From a bacterium (GTDB lineage: Bacteria; Vulcanimicrobiota; Xenobia; Xenobiales; JADMJV01): a stretch of DNA of 64,000 bases. The stretch lies in NCBI GenBank assembly GCA_030149525.1, contig JASBRJ010000235.1, positions 1 to 64,000 of the forward strand, given 5' to 3'. A program made the translations under genes and the position numbers. The notes below the pieces were generated by a model. That model worked only from the letters and a program-made list of their open reading frames with translations. It did no database searches and was not told the origin of the DNA. Of this stretch, positions 25,628-34,521 are shown piece by piece (within the stretch, counting starts at the first letter, position 1; each line of letters opens with the position of its first letter).

Positions 25628-26629
25628 CTATAGTTCTACGATCATCTTTCCGATATTGTCTCCGGAAAACAGTCCAAGGAAGGCGTCGATGCCTTTTTTT
25701 AAGCCTTTGACTCTCGTCGTTTCCCAACTGACCTGCCCGTTCTTTTTCCACTGGGCAAGTCGCTGGTGGTATTCCGTGGCAAGAGACTCGTGATCTCTTA
25801 CCAAAAGACCTTTGACTTTTAGCCGTTTCTGAATAATTCGGGCGAGATTTCGGGGGCCCGGCGGCGGCTCTTCTGCATTGTAGATAGAGATCATGCCGCA
25901 CGATACAATTCGGCCATGGACGTTCATGTTTTCAATAGCGGCTTCCAGAAAGTCGCCACCCACATTGTCCCAGTAGATATCGAGTCCCTGAGGTAGAAGG
26001 TCCGCCATCTGTTGTTGAACAGGCACATCTTTCTTGTAATTGAAGGCGCCGTCGATCTTGAGTTCTTTCTCCAGATAGGCGATCTTCTTGTCGCTTCCGG
26101 CCGAGCCGTAAACTTCACAGCCGTTCAGTTTGGCGAATTGACATACCAGGGAGCCCACGGCACCGGAGGCAGCGGATACGAAGATGGTGTCGCCCGCCTT
26201 GGGTTGACCCAGTGCGAAGAGGCCGGAGTAGGCAGTGAGCCCGGGCATGCCGGCTGCACCGAGATAGTCCGACGGTTCGAACACGGACGTATCGATGCTC
26301 CGGGCCTGAGATGACTCAAGAAGACAGTGGCTTCGCCACCCTCCCGTATCGGAAACGATCAGATCGCCTTCCTTGAAGCTCTCGCTTTCTGACTTCAGAA
26401 CTTTGCCCACCACACCGCCGTCAAGCGGTTCGTCGACTTGGAATGGGGGAACATAAGACTCGCCTTCGTTCATCCGGCCTCTCATGTAGGGATCCACTGT
26501 AAAGCAGATGTTCTCTACCAGGATCTGATTGCGTTGAGGTTCGGGAAGTTCACGTTCTTCCACTCGAAAGTTTTCTTTTTGGGGCTCGCCTTTCGGTCGT
26601 GAGGCGAGAATAATAGCTTGGCTTTTCAT
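25628..26629 (-). CDS. NADP-dependent medium-chain oxidoreductase (CurA/leukotriene B4 dehydrogenase type)
   Basis: This 333-residue protein contains NICFTVDPYMRGRM and GGVVGKV in the N-terminal GroES-like domain. The Rossmann nucleotide-binding motif SAASGAVGSLVCQFAKLNGCEVYG follows, then DIYWDNVGGDFLEAA. It has no zinc ligands. These are features of zinc-independent NADPH 2-alkenal/2-alkenone reductases. It is convergent with the subtilase gene. Length is normal. Confidence 0.92.
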   Translation of the reverse strand: MKSQAIILASRPKGEPQKENFRVEERELPEPQRNQILVENICFTVDPYMRGRMNEGESYVPPFQVDEPLDGGVVGKVLKSESESFKEGDLIVSDTGGWRSHCLLESSQARSIDTSVFEPSDYLGAAGMPGLTAYSGLFALGQPKAGDTIFVSAASGAVGSLVCQFAKLNGCEVYGSAGSDKKIAYLEKELKIDGAFNYKKDVPVQQQMADLLPQGLDIYWDNVGGDFLEAAIENMNVHGRIVSCGMISIYNAEEPPPGPRNLARIIQKRLKVKGLLVRDHESLATEYHQRLAQWKKNGQVSWETTRVKGLKKGIDAFLGLFSGDNIGKMIVEL

Positions 26630-26894
26630 AAAAGTAGAATGACGCAGCCGGTGAGTCTCGCGCCTGGTCCGATTGTATTGAGTCGGCCTATCCGTTCAGT
26701 GCGAAGTGTCTATCGCAAAGTTTCTTCAATGGATTGATGCGCGAGCTTCTTGAGCTAGCGAAGACGTTACAAACGCAAAGCCGGGTTCTGCTCAAAGTCC
26801 TCGATAGTCCGGGCCTCCGCCGGAAGCTCAAGCCGTTTCAGTTTATCCGGCAACGGGATAACACATCATCCTCCGATGTTCGCTCCCCGTCAGT
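26630..26894. other. Gap holding a short possible gene remnant
   Basis: On the minus strand a short open stretch (about 26785-26875) reads LPAEARTIEDFEQNPALRL and then stops, preceded by GGAGGATGATG in another frame. It has no start codon in its own frame, so it may be a frameshifted remnant or chance. Nothing else is recognised here. Confidence 0.3.
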
Positions 26895-27332
26895 CTAAAA
26901 CTCACCATCCCCAGCAAGCAGGTTTTCAACGTCAACCAAATCCTGAGGCCGACCGGCGGCCTTCTTGGATGCTATCAGATCTTGCCTTGAAATGAGCGAT
27001 ACGTCGATGGATTTCCATTTCGCCTGTTCGCGACGTTGAAAAGCCTCTTTAAAATCGACCCCGTCGACGCGCTGCAATATATCTACGCGTACCGGAGGGT
27101 TCCCCATCCAGAGAACTTCACCGGGTTGGAGATTCCGGAGTGACTCCAACACGTGGCTTGGAGCGCCGAAGCTGGCAAGAGCCCGGTATACCCTGGCGAG
27201 GTTGTCAGGGGTAGAGTCGACTAGCAGGTCCAGGTCCTTGGTGAACCTGGGAGTAGCGTAGTAGCCGACGGCGTAGCCCCTGATCACCAGGTAGTCAACC
27301 TGCTCTCGAGCGAATACCGACAGGAGATCCAA
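26895..27332 (-). CDS. Nucleotidyltransferase of a two-gene toxin-antitoxin-like module (copy 1)
   Basis: This 145-residue pol-beta-type nucleotidyltransferase (AbiEii/MNT-like, DUF6036-like) has TKDLDLLV with the paired acidic residues, RVDIL with the third acid, and the typical C-terminal KKAAGRPQDLVDVENL. The usual GGYA nucleotide-binding turn reads RGYA here, which would be expected to harm activity. Its start lies inside the upstream partner gene. Copy 2 at 35015-35455 has nearly the same length (146 codons). Transfer of nucleotides to a target RNA or protein is the family role; the target is unknown. Confidence 0.8.
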   Translation of the reverse strand: MDLLSVFAREQVDYLVIRGYAVGYYATPRFTKDLDLLVDSTPDNLARVYRALASFGAPSHVLESLRNLQPGEVLWMGNPPVRVDILQRVDGVDFKEAFQRREQAKWKSIDVSLISRQDLIASKKAAGRPQDLVDVENLLAGDGEF

Positions 27333-27531
27333 GAAGTCTTGGTGCAGGCTCGTCCCCTCTCTTCATCGCCCAGGCTTCCAGAGCAAGTGACCAGATGGCA
27401 TCAAACTTTTGGGTGGATGTGGCGTCGGCCCAGAATCGTCGGTCGATATCGGAGGAGTCTGATATTGCGACGCTTCCCCCTCCCCAGGCGGCCCGACGCG
27501 CACAGGCTCTTTCTTGAAATGCTTTGTCCAC
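27295..27531 (-). CDS. Small partner protein of nucleotidyltransferase copy 1
   Basis: The core sequence DIDRRFWADATSTQKFDAIWSLALEAWAMKRGDEP resembles the short helical protein that usually precedes this nucleotidyltransferase family, and the same element is seen before copy 2. The listed start is ATG at 27531. A GGAGGGGG box near 27475 is followed ten bases later by ATA at 27464, where an ATG would match the family start; this could be a mutated start codon. The gene overlaps the nucleotidyltransferase start by 38 bases. Confidence 0.6.
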   Translation of the reverse strand: MDKAFQERACARRAAWGGGSVAISDSSDIDRRFWADATSTQKFDAIWSLALEAWAMKRGDEPAPRLLGSPVGIRSRAG

Positions 27532-27741
27532 CTGTCATTTCTTCAGCCACGCAAGGCATTGTCCTCCGCGAGTAGGCTTCGCCGAACCCGCAAGTGAAGT
27601 TGGTATTCCGGCGCTCACAAGGATTTTCCATGTTTACTCTCCTGTAACACATGGTTCATATCCTCGGAAAATCGGAAACATTGCCCGTGCCTCGTCCACG
27701 CCGAATGATGCCAAAATGCAGCTAGACAGGAGACCACGGCT

Positions 27742-28449
27742 ATGCGAATCACACCCCCTCAGACGAAGCCCCCGGTACCCCAGATCTCCCCGGGACAGAC
27801 CTCTATTAAGGTGCCTTACATCGGCCCGGCGGAGAAAGAAGAACTCATCGGGCGGATCCCGGAAGACCACTACGTCAGTACGGACACTTTTAGCTATAGC
27901 TCTCAGCTGATCGCCAACCCCGCCAAGGCTGTATATTCCAACCAGCCTCAAATGGATTCGGCGGGGAGGACAGTCTTCGAAAAGAAAACAAAGGAGGTTG
28001 ACCTCACACCTTACTCTCCGGCAAAGTACGGGCTGCGCGGAGCGGTCACCGGGGCTGCAGTCGGCGGATTCCTAGGGATCATGGTGGCTGGTGTTGTTGG
28101 GGTTTCGGCGGCTCCGGTGGCTGTACCCGCGGCTCTCGCTCTGGGTTTTTTTGGCAAGGTTATCGGGGCGGAAAGCGTGCGAGGAGACAAGGTCACCCTG
28201 GATTTCAGGAAGCAAGACGTGACCGTCAAAGAACTCGCCGGTTTCGACGTTCGTGCCGAAGAGTCGACGACTACAAGTTATTCAGGCAAGGCCGGGCGGA
28301 CCGAAACAGTCGACGGCCATCACCTCTACTTCTCTCCGAAAATCCATGGAAAGAAAACCGGAGAGACTTACTGGGAACCCTACGCTCGCCACAGTTCCGA
28401 CGAAAACACGGCATCGTCGGCCGGCGAGTTAGTCACCGCTTTAGCATGA
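27742..28449 (+). CDS. Membrane protein with glycine-zipper hairpin
   Basis: The ATG at 27742 follows an AGGAGA box. The 235-residue protein has a proline-rich N-terminus, then two hydrophobic glycine-zipper segments (about 95-145: LRGAVTGAAVGGFLGIMVAGVVGVSAAPVA and onward). A polar C-terminal domain of about 80 residues follows. No enzyme motif is seen. The next gene has a similar zipper. The function is unknown. Confidence 0.65.
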   Translation: MRITPPQTKPPVPQISPGQTSIKVPYIGPAEKEELIGRIPEDHYVSTDTFSYSSQLIANPAKAVYSNQPQMDSAGRTVFEKKTKEVDLTPYSPAKYGLRGAVTGAAVGGFLGIMVAGVVGVSAAPVAVPAALALGFFGKVIGAESVRGDKVTLDFRKQDVTVKELAGFDVRAEESTTTSYSGKAGRTETVDGHHLYFSPKIHGKKTGETYWEPYARHSSDENTASSAGELVTALA

Positions 28450-28465
28450 AAGGCACACTGATCTT

Positions 28466-28876
28466 ATGAATATCCTATCTAGCGAATCATCCAGGCCTGG
28501 TCCAAATAGGTCTCCTATCAAAGCTCCTCCGAGCGAGAATCCGCCGTCTCCATCACCTCCAGAAGACGAATTCCGACTTTCTCCCGTACTCCGTGGAGTT
28601 CTCAGTGGTGCCGTCTACGGTCTGTCGACCTCGATGTCCACAAGGCTAACCGGTGTGATTCCTATCAGCGGCCTGGTGGGAGGAGCCGTTGCGCCGACAC
28701 TTCTGGCCCTCAACGGCTACACCGGTGCCGACGATCTTCTTGGTGCCGCCACTCTCGGCATTCCCGCAGGATTGATAGGCGGATTTCTGGGCGCCGGACT
28801 GGGTCCGGCCGGTGTTGTGGCATCGACCGTTCTCTTTGGTGCGGCTTCAGGTCTGCTCAGCACGGAAGCGCTCTGA
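28466..28876 (+). CDS. Small glycine-zipper membrane protein
   Basis: This 136-residue protein has a disordered proline-rich first 40 residues. Hydrophobic Gly/Ala-rich stretches follow (GVLSGAVYGLSTSMS, GLVGGAVAPTLLA, GIPAGLIGGFLGAGLGPAGVVAST), suggesting membrane-inserted hairpins. It starts 17 bases after the related gene upstream, so the two are probably co-transcribed. No function is recognised. Confidence 0.6.
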   Translation: MNILSSESSRPGPNRSPIKAPPSENPPSPSPPEDEFRLSPVLRGVLSGAVYGLSTSMSTRLTGVIPISGLVGGAVAPTLLALNGYTGADDLLGAATLGIPAGLIGGFLGAGLGPAGVVASTVLFGAASGLLSTEAL

Positions 28877-28980
28877 GTGGGCTCCGGGCCATCCGACCTT
28901 CAGGGTGGCGAGGCTGTGTCAGATCAGGCAATGACAGTTCATGCTCTTTCTCTGACAAGTCGAGCATTTCCGAGCCGTCT

Positions 28981-29187
28981 CTAGCCAGGAGACCCTTGAT
29001 GCCGAGCTGCTCCAGGATACGAACCGCAATCTTTCGGTTCAGGTCGTTGTCTTCGACCTTGTTTGATGGCTTTCGTTTTGTCGAGGCGCTTTTCAAGCGC
29101 AGACAGCTCTTCGTCCAGATCTGTTAAGATTCCAGAGATTGCGGCCTGTTCATCTTCAGTAGGACACGGGACCAAGAGTTTCTTCAC
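28981..29187 (-). pseudogene. Remnant of a type I restriction specificity-subunit C-terminus
   Basis: The frame reads LLVPCPTEDEQAAISGILTDLDEELSALEKRLDKTKAIKQG, the conserved end of HsdS proteins (target-recognition domain exit and coiled coil). An in-frame TGA lies just upstream. After KAIKQ the expected LLTGxxRL is missing; a different frame continues with DLNRKIAVRILEQLGIKGLL. No hsdM or hsdR gene is present. It is a broken fragment, probably joined to a second unrelated fragment. Confidence 0.7.
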
Positions 29188-29242
29188 GTCTCACGTCAGG
29201 CCGGTTCTTTCTTTCCCCTCCCATTTATAGAAAGACCAGCTG

Positions 29243-29284
29243 ACCAGGTTCCAGTTTCCACCTGTTGATCTGGAACTGGTTTTC
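29243..29284 (+). terminator. Possible imperfect hairpin terminator
   Basis: ACCAGGTTCCAG (29243-29254) pairs imperfectly with CTGGAACTGGT (29270-29280), followed by TTTTCTT. The one-base bulge and missing strong stem make it a weak candidate. Confidence 0.35.
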
Positions 29285-29421
29285 TTCATCGCCGCCGTCG
29301 TTGTGTTGCCCACGGCTTTCCCAATTCTCTTTCTTCCCGGCAGACGAATGATGTGTAGTTAAGCAGTCAACGCCCACTCGGCCTCTACATGGCTCAACAC
29401 AGTAGTGGGTTTTCTTATTTT

Positions 29422-30315
29422 ATGAGCCCGAAACCTAGTCTCAGTCCCAAGCAGCAAGTCCAGCTTTTACAGCAGAGGGGGCTTCAAATTGACGACCCGG
29501 CGAAAGCTTAACAGCTGCTGACCTTCGTCAATTACTACGAGCTACGTGCTTATTTCATCCCATTCGACCAGGCGGGTCCCGGGGGCAGTCACCAATTCAA
29601 GTCTGGAACGACGTTCGACAAAATCTTCAGTCTTTACAGATTCGACAGAAAGCTAAGGATCCGTGTGAACGACATGCTTGAAAGGCTGGAGTTGGCAGTG
29701 AGAACTCGATGGGCCTTCGAGCTTTCACAACTCAAAGGTGGCCAGGCGCACGAGGACCCTGCGAACTTCACGCGTCGTGACATACACCAGCGCTCACTTG
29801 ATAGCCTGAAGGACAACTTTCAACGCAGCAAGGAACAGTTTACCGAACACTATAGGCTGAACTACCCTAACCTGACGACCCCGCCTATCTGGGTAAGCGT
29901 TGAACTCCTCAGCTTTGGGGACATTTCTTTCTGGTTTCGGAATACCAAGTCACAGGGAGTCAAGCGTCGCGTCTCTAGTTCCTTTGGAGGCTTCGAACCC
30001 GGTTTTTTCGAGGATTACGTGAAACAAGCTTCAACGGTTAGGAATATGTGCTCCCATCACTCGCGACTCTGGAACAGGGTACTCCCCTACACGCCAAGAC
30101 GGATCCGGAAGGGCAAATTTGACCGTACTCTCCTGAACAACGGGCGAACTGAGCTCGACAAGCTATATAATTTTCTTGCAATCCTCGCCTTCATAGCGAA
30201 TGAAATCTCTCCGGGCCACAGTTGGTGCGACCGACTGGTCGAATTCTTTGAGAAGGATGAAAGTCGGCTCTCTCAGATGGGTTTTCCCAAAGACTGGAGA
30301 CGAGCTTTCACATAA
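29422..30315 (+). pseudogene. Abi_2 (AbiD/AbiF-like) abortive-infection gene with an in-frame TAA
   Basis: From ATG 29422 the frame encodes MSPKPSLSPKQQVQLLQQRG, then a TAA at 29509-29511, then QLLTFVNYYELRAYFIPFD in the same frame. This is the family's standard N-terminal region. The rest is also typical: FDRKLRIRVNDMLERLELAVRT and STVRNMCSHHSRLWNR. Reading through gives 297 codons, the normal Abi_2 length. Without readthrough, translation could only restart at 29665 or another internal start and would lack the first third. Abi_2 proteins are phage-defence effectors. The first 22-bp repeat copy follows 17 bases after the stop. Confidence 0.8.
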
Positions 30316-30331
30316 ATCGCTTTCAAAAAAG

Positions 30332-30353
30332 TTGGCACACCATAGGCACACAT
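30332..30353 (+). repeat. 22-bp direct repeat, copy 1
   Basis: TT followed by GGCACACCATAGGCACAC and AT is identical to the copy at 35464-35485. It contains two GGCACAC units four bases apart. It lies directly after the Abi_2 reading frame. Confidence 0.85.
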
Positions 30354-30576
30354 TTCGAACTCTCGCTGTCGTAAGAGACCACAACCTCGCTCGAAACAAT
30401 GTAACAGCCACCACCGACGGAATGGCCGGGACGACCGATAGTTCCGAGCAAACCTCAGTAACCGCCACGAACAATCAAGTCACTGATAAAGGTCACGGCC
30501 GCGATGGACAGCAACCAGCGCCGACGGAACCCTGACAGTGCTGGGTAATACTCAGGATACAGAAGTGCCCAACTGG

Positions 30577-31035
30577 TTAGCGAATGACTGCGGGGCGACC
30601 CTGCTCCAGAGCCAGCCACGGTAGGCCCGGACCGTTTTGAAGAAAACCGGTCAAGGTTGCCTGGGACTGGCCGACGAGTCCGGTAGACGATACGCTGATA
30701 ATTCCATGAGAATTGAGTCGCTCGAGAGAGTATTCCACCACAAAACGTCCCGACAGATGACCGTCGGGCGAGTTGAATGATTCGCTGTAACTCAGAGGAA
30801 CACCGGTCTGCTCTTCCAGTGAAAGGGGAAAGGCGAAATCGTGGGCGACTTTGCTTCGAAAGTCTTCGAGGCCCGATAGCGCCATATTTCTGGCCTGAGC
30901 AAGCTCTGCAGTTCGAGCACCCAGAGACTTGGTGAGGTGCGCCCGGGTGAGAAGTGCCAAGGCTAAAGTCAGTATTACGGCAAGAAGTAGAAGAACAGTT
31001 ATTAAGGCGGCCCCGCGAGGCTTCTCAAACAGAAT
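30577..31035 (-). CDS. PilX/PulK-like membrane-anchored pilus-assembly protein
   Basis: The real N-terminus is upstream of the first ATG: the frame reads LFEKPRGAALITVLLLLAVILTLALALLTRAHL, a membrane anchor of the kind found in PilX-type proteins. AAGGAG lies eight bases before ATT at 31035; CTG at 31032 is the next possible start, and neither is ATG, GTG or TTG. The remaining 110 residues form a soluble domain without recognised motifs. It overlaps the PilW-like gene upstream, so expression is coupled. Confidence 0.55.
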   Translation of the reverse strand: MLFEKPRGAALITVLLLLAVILTLALALLTRAHLTKSLGARTAELAQARNMALSGLEDFRSKVAHDFAFPLSLEEQTGVPLSYSESFNSPDGHLSGRFVVEYSLERLNSHGIISVSSTGLVGQSQATLTGFLQNGPGLPWLALEQGRPAVIR

Positions 31036-31532
31036 GACCCGAACTCCTTTCTCAAGCTTTCCTTACGTTTTCCTAAAGTGACGACAAAGTGTCCTTCGGG
31101 GGCCCGCTCGGCTTCAAAACGATCCACTTCGCCCAGGCTTGCTGAATGATTTCTCAATCCCGTAACGCTGCGTTTGAGAGAGCTGCCTTGAAGAAAGAAC
31201 GCGACCTCTTTTCGAACGGAGGGTTGGCCGGGAGACCACGAGGCAGGTGGGCCGTCCGGCAGAAAATCCGGATGCTCCACGTCTGCCAGAGTAAAGCTAA
31301 GGTGAGGGCCGCTTTCTCCGGGACTCAGGTTTGTTTGAAGAGCTCCGTGTCCGTCGAGTTCAATTCTTTCTAGGATACTCAGGGCTGTCACTTTCCATGA
31401 GAGTTCGTCGGCTCGTCGCTCCACCTTGGCGAGATCCACCAAGAGACTTGCCGTCAGAACAAGCACCAGGCTCAGCAGCGCCAAGAGTAGCACGCTTTCG
31501 AGAAGAGAAAGGCCGGATCGGGCACGCCTCAC
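31002..31532 (-). CDS. PilW/PulJ-like prepilin
   Basis: The 176-residue protein opens MRRARSGLSLLESVLLLALLSLVLVLTASLL, a prepilin-peptidase cleavage site (G followed by LSLLE) and a 20-residue hydrophobic helix. The globular part includes KVTALSILERIELDGHGALQ. It is the second gene of a three-gene minor-pilin operon, with a four-base overlap to the upstream gene. Minor pilins prime assembly of type IV pili or type II secretion pseudopili. Confidence 0.75.
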   Translation of the reverse strand: MRRARSGLSLLESVLLLALLSLVLVLTASLLVDLAKVERRADELSWKVTALSILERIELDGHGALQTNLSPGESGPHLSFTLADVEHPDFLPDGPPASWSPGQPSVRKEVAFFLQGSSLKRSVTGLRNHSASLGEVDRFEAERAPEGHFVVTLGKRKESLRKEFGSFCLRSLAGPP

Positions 31533-32302
31533 CTGTCTAGTTCCAAGATGCCGGAGTCGACCGAGAGCGTTCGCCCAAAGTATCGAGTGGTTGCACGGAT
31601 CTTGCAGCTGCCCCCTGTGTGAATAACTGCGCCCGTGTCGTCTTTAGTCAGGTTCCTGAAGCTTGCTCGTTTTCCGTCTCTTGAGGCTAAGATTGTTCCC
31701 AGGCCCGTTCCTGGGATGACGTGGAACTGGAATGTTGCCGGAATTTCACTGTTATCTTTGGCCAGAAGATGAGCCGTCACGGAAACGGGAGCATCGGCGG
31801 GGACAGATGAACTCGGTAAGCCCCTGATCTCAATCGGGGGGTCGGCTAACTCAAGTTCCGGCCGAGTCAGAACTCTGGCTAATTTTACGTTCAGATTTTC
31901 TCGCCTGATTCTAACTTCCGCCAGAGCCGTGGTTCCCTGGAGACTTCTAGCTTCACCTCTGGAAACGAATGGTTCTTCGGCACTTGAGCACGGACTATAG
32001 CAAGAGGTTTGTTGCACGGTAATATCGATCTGAAATCCGTCTTTGGGAAAGCTCAAACCATCTTCGGCCAGCAAGTCGTCCCATCGGTTCTGTGCCGTCA
32101 TCGACGTCAATCGGTTGAGCTGAGCTTCAGCCTGGACCAGGGCTTCGGCCGTCTCTGCGGCCCCGGCAGCCCCCCTCAGGGCAACGCCAAAAACGCGTGA
32201 GAAGAGGAGAAAGACCCCTGCCAAAAGTGACGTGGCGATAACAATTTCGAACAAAGAGAGTCCTGTTTGAGGAAACCTTGCATTGATAATCTCGCGCACC
32301 AT
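31529..32302 (-). CDS. PilV/GspI-like prepilin
   Basis: TGLSLFEIVIATSLLAGVFLLF near residue 14 is a type IV prepilin cleavage site with glutamate at +5, followed by the hydrophobic stem. The rest of the 257 residues is beta-rich with paired cysteines (CYSPCS) and an Ig-like segment (VPADAPVSVTAHLLAKDNSEIPATF). It begins the minus-strand minor-pilin operon and is divergent from a large pilin fusion. Confidence 0.75.
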   Translation of the reverse strand: MVREIINARFPQTGLSLFEIVIATSLLAGVFLLFSRVFGVALRGAAGAAETAEALVQAEAQLNRLTSMTAQNRWDDLLAEDGLSFPKDGFQIDITVQQTSCYSPCSSAEEPFVSRGEARSLQGTTALAEVRIRRENLNVKLARVLTRPELELADPPIEIRGLPSSSVPADAPVSVTAHLLAKDNSEIPATFQFHVIPGTGLGTILASRDGKRASFRNLTKDDTGAVIHTGGSCKIRATTRYFGRTLSVDSGILELDR

Positions 32303-32443
32303 GACCCTGACTCATATTAGCGAAAAAGTATGGATTGAGCCAGCGAAGGCCCGGACGGCTTTGTTAACAGGCTTCAACACGACTTCGAACTCGTGTGTGA
32401 AACGGTTTGACATTTCCCATCTATGCTGGAGACTACGGTTTTC

Positions 32444-32452
32444 TGCTATATT
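32444..32452 (+). promoter_or_regulatory. Possible extended -10 promoter element
   Basis: TGCTATATT matches an extended -10 element 14 bases before the TTG start at 32467, leaving only a very short leader. A TTGACA at 32407-32412 is too far away to be its -35 partner. Low-confidence. Confidence 0.3.
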
Positions 32453-32466
32453 GAGACGGGGTTAAT

Positions 32467-34521
32467 TTGGTCAGACAGAAGAACTCATACGGCTTTAGCC
32501 TCTTGGAGGTTGCTATCGTGTTGGCGATTCTGTCTGCTGTTGGGCTGATTGCGGTGAACACCTTGGGTCGGTCGGCAGACAAGAGTCAGTCCAGAGCGGT
32601 TGCCCAAGAGTTGGCGCTCCAGTTGATAAATCAGAAGCAAGAGGCGGCTCGTACCGGCCTGGCCGTGGGAATGGCTTTCCCAGGCTCGGGAACCTTCGTA
32701 AGCCAGGGTTATTACCAGTTTCGAGGCCTCGGCACCCAGAGAATAGTGAGAATGAGAAGTCTGGGGGGAGAATATCCTGGGACGTTCATCACCTGGGGCG
32801 TTCACGGGGGGGAGACTTCGTCGGAATTTTCTCAGAATTCTTCGCTACGCCTCGATAGTCTGCCCGTCGACGACCCGGTTGTGGTTTTTCTGCCCTCGGG
32901 AGAGGTCTTAGCCCGAGGAGTGGCCGTCGAGCAAGACTACATCAAGCTTCGCGTTGGCTCTGACCCGCAAGGCGCCGGGGCAGCGAAAAACGCCGAAGTC
33001 TCAGGTATGAATGACTGCTGGACCGTGCAGATAAGCAGAGAGGGTCAGATCACAACAGAGGCGCTGCCTTCCTTCCCCTCGGGTCGCGCCGGTTCTCAAC
33101 CCGGTCTTGCCCGACTTCCCCAGCCGACCACCCAGGGTACCGCGCCGCCGGTTTTGGACAGTATCGTCACGCATCCGGAATTGGTGGCTAATCCGGATGG
33201 TTCCCTAAGAGTCTCTGGTCTCTCTACCCCGGTTCGCCTTGAAGCGAAGGCTGAAAGCCCCCAGGGAGACCCGCTTTTCATCCGCTGGCAAAGTGATGGT
33301 GGTCAGTTCACTCATTCCGGGCGGTGGCATCCCATGACCTATTCCACAGAAGATGACCGCTGGACCGCTTCGACTATGTGGTCTCTTCCTCCAGAACCCG
33401 ACGGTACTTATCGAATCCGGGTGGAGGTTCGTGATGAGATGGGGAATCTGGCTGAGAGCACCTCCGACAAAGAGGTGGAGGTTAGACCTGGCTCCGAGAG
33501 TCTCTGGTTGTTCTGCATGGAAACAGAGAATCTCCCGTCTTCGGGACCACGACCTGTCGGTGCGGTGTCATGGAATGTGGCCTTGAGAGCTGACGGCAGT
33601 TCGAAACTGAACATCACGAAACGGGGCGGACGGTTTATCTTTCCCTTTCTTGTTTCACCTAACGGGGAGCACGTTCTGGGAATGGAGCGAGTTTTTGTCG
33701 CTAATTCCTCGTATATCTTGCCCAGATTCTTCGGCATTGATGGAGCAGAAATTTCTTCTGGAACGTCGTCTCTCCAGCAATACTACGAACCGATTCGCTG
33801 GAAGTCGGACGGCACCGGTTTTTTTGCGTCCGCGTTGACCTCCGGCGTCGGTGGTCGCCTGGACTTTTTTGATTTCTCCGTGGAGACCGGCCAGGGGCAG
33901 TTGCTTTTCTCCATACCCACCAACACCACGAGCTTTAAGGTGGGGGCTGATAGAGATCTCAAGACCATTGTCTTTGCAGAAAAACCGCCTTGGGTAGGTG
34001 TGTCTGATACTCGCGGCCGAGTGAAAGTTTATCGAAGAGAGTCCAACAGCCTGAGCGAACTGATAGTCTATCCGGCAGGATACGATCACGCGCCCGGTAC
34101 GGCCATAAGCTCCAGTGGAAAATACGCGCTCACTATACCTCCTCCGCTCATGACCGGTGAGAAGGTTAGGCTTCACAATCTAGAGACCGGAGCGATTGAC
34201 GCTGAGTTCTCCTATTCTACCGGGCTTAGTGATTTCAAGTTTGGGCCTCAGGATAGGTATTTTTCTTACCGGAGCGGCGGCCTGACGAGCAAAAATCTTA
34301 ACTTGCTCAGGATGGACGGTTCACGAGCCTACCAGTGCGTAGATTGTGTATCTTCCGGATTCTCTCCAGACGGAGCCAGCCTTTTTGTCAGCAAAGCGAG
34401 CGGTGAACTCCTTCGGGTCAATCTCTTGGATTTCAGCGAAGAAAGGGTCAGGGGCCCCGGACCGAAACCGCTTACCATTTTGGATGTGGCTAGCGTCGCC
34501 GATGATCGACTTTTCAGATAA
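32467..34521 (+). CDS. Pseudopilin fused to Ig-like and beta-propeller-like domains
   Basis: The TTG start gives YGFSLLEVAIVLAILSAVGLIAV, a GspH/FimT-type prepilin signal, and a pseudopilin domain to about residue 180. A proline-rich linker follows. Next is an Ig-like domain near 235-340 (ending DEMGNLAESTSDKEVEV). About 340 residues of repeated strand sequence then follow, such as SPNGEHVLGM, DRYFSYRSGG and SPDGASLFVSKASGELL, which look like a WD40/beta-propeller. At 684 residues it is far longer than ordinary pseudopilins (about 170). It could be a tip adhesin carried by the pilus. Confidence 0.75.
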   Translation: MVRQKNSYGFSLLEVAIVLAILSAVGLIAVNTLGRSADKSQSRAVAQELALQLINQKQEAARTGLAVGMAFPGSGTFVSQGYYQFRGLGTQRIVRMRSLGGEYPGTFITWGVHGGETSSEFSQNSSLRLDSLPVDDPVVVFLPSGEVLARGVAVEQDYIKLRVGSDPQGAGAAKNAEVSGMNDCWTVQISREGQITTEALPSFPSGRAGSQPGLARLPQPTTQGTAPPVLDSIVTHPELVANPDGSLRVSGLSTPVRLEAKAESPQGDPLFIRWQSDGGQFTHSGRWHPMTYSTEDDRWTASTMWSLPPEPDGTYRIRVEVRDEMGNLAESTSDKEVEVRPGSESLWLFCMETENLPSSGPRPVGAVSWNVALRADGSSKLNITKRGGRFIFPFLVSPNGEHVLGMERVFVANSSYILPRFFGIDGAEISSGTSSLQQYYEPIRWKSDGTGFFASALTSGVGGRLDFFDFSVETGQGQLLFSIPTNTTSFKVGADRDLKTIVFAEKPPWVGVSDTRGRVKVYRRESNSLSELIVYPAGYDHAPGTAISSSGKYALTIPPPLMTGEKVRLHNLETGAIDAEFSYSTGLSDFKFGPQDRYFSYRSGGLTSKNLNLLRMDGSRAYQCVDCVSSGFSPDGASLFVSKASGELLRVNLLDFSEERVRGPGPKPLTILDVASVADDRLFR

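Noticed and set aside
27401-27652. Minus-strand open frame across the partner gene of copy 1
   Set aside because: It overlaps the better-supported partner protein in another frame and has no family match.
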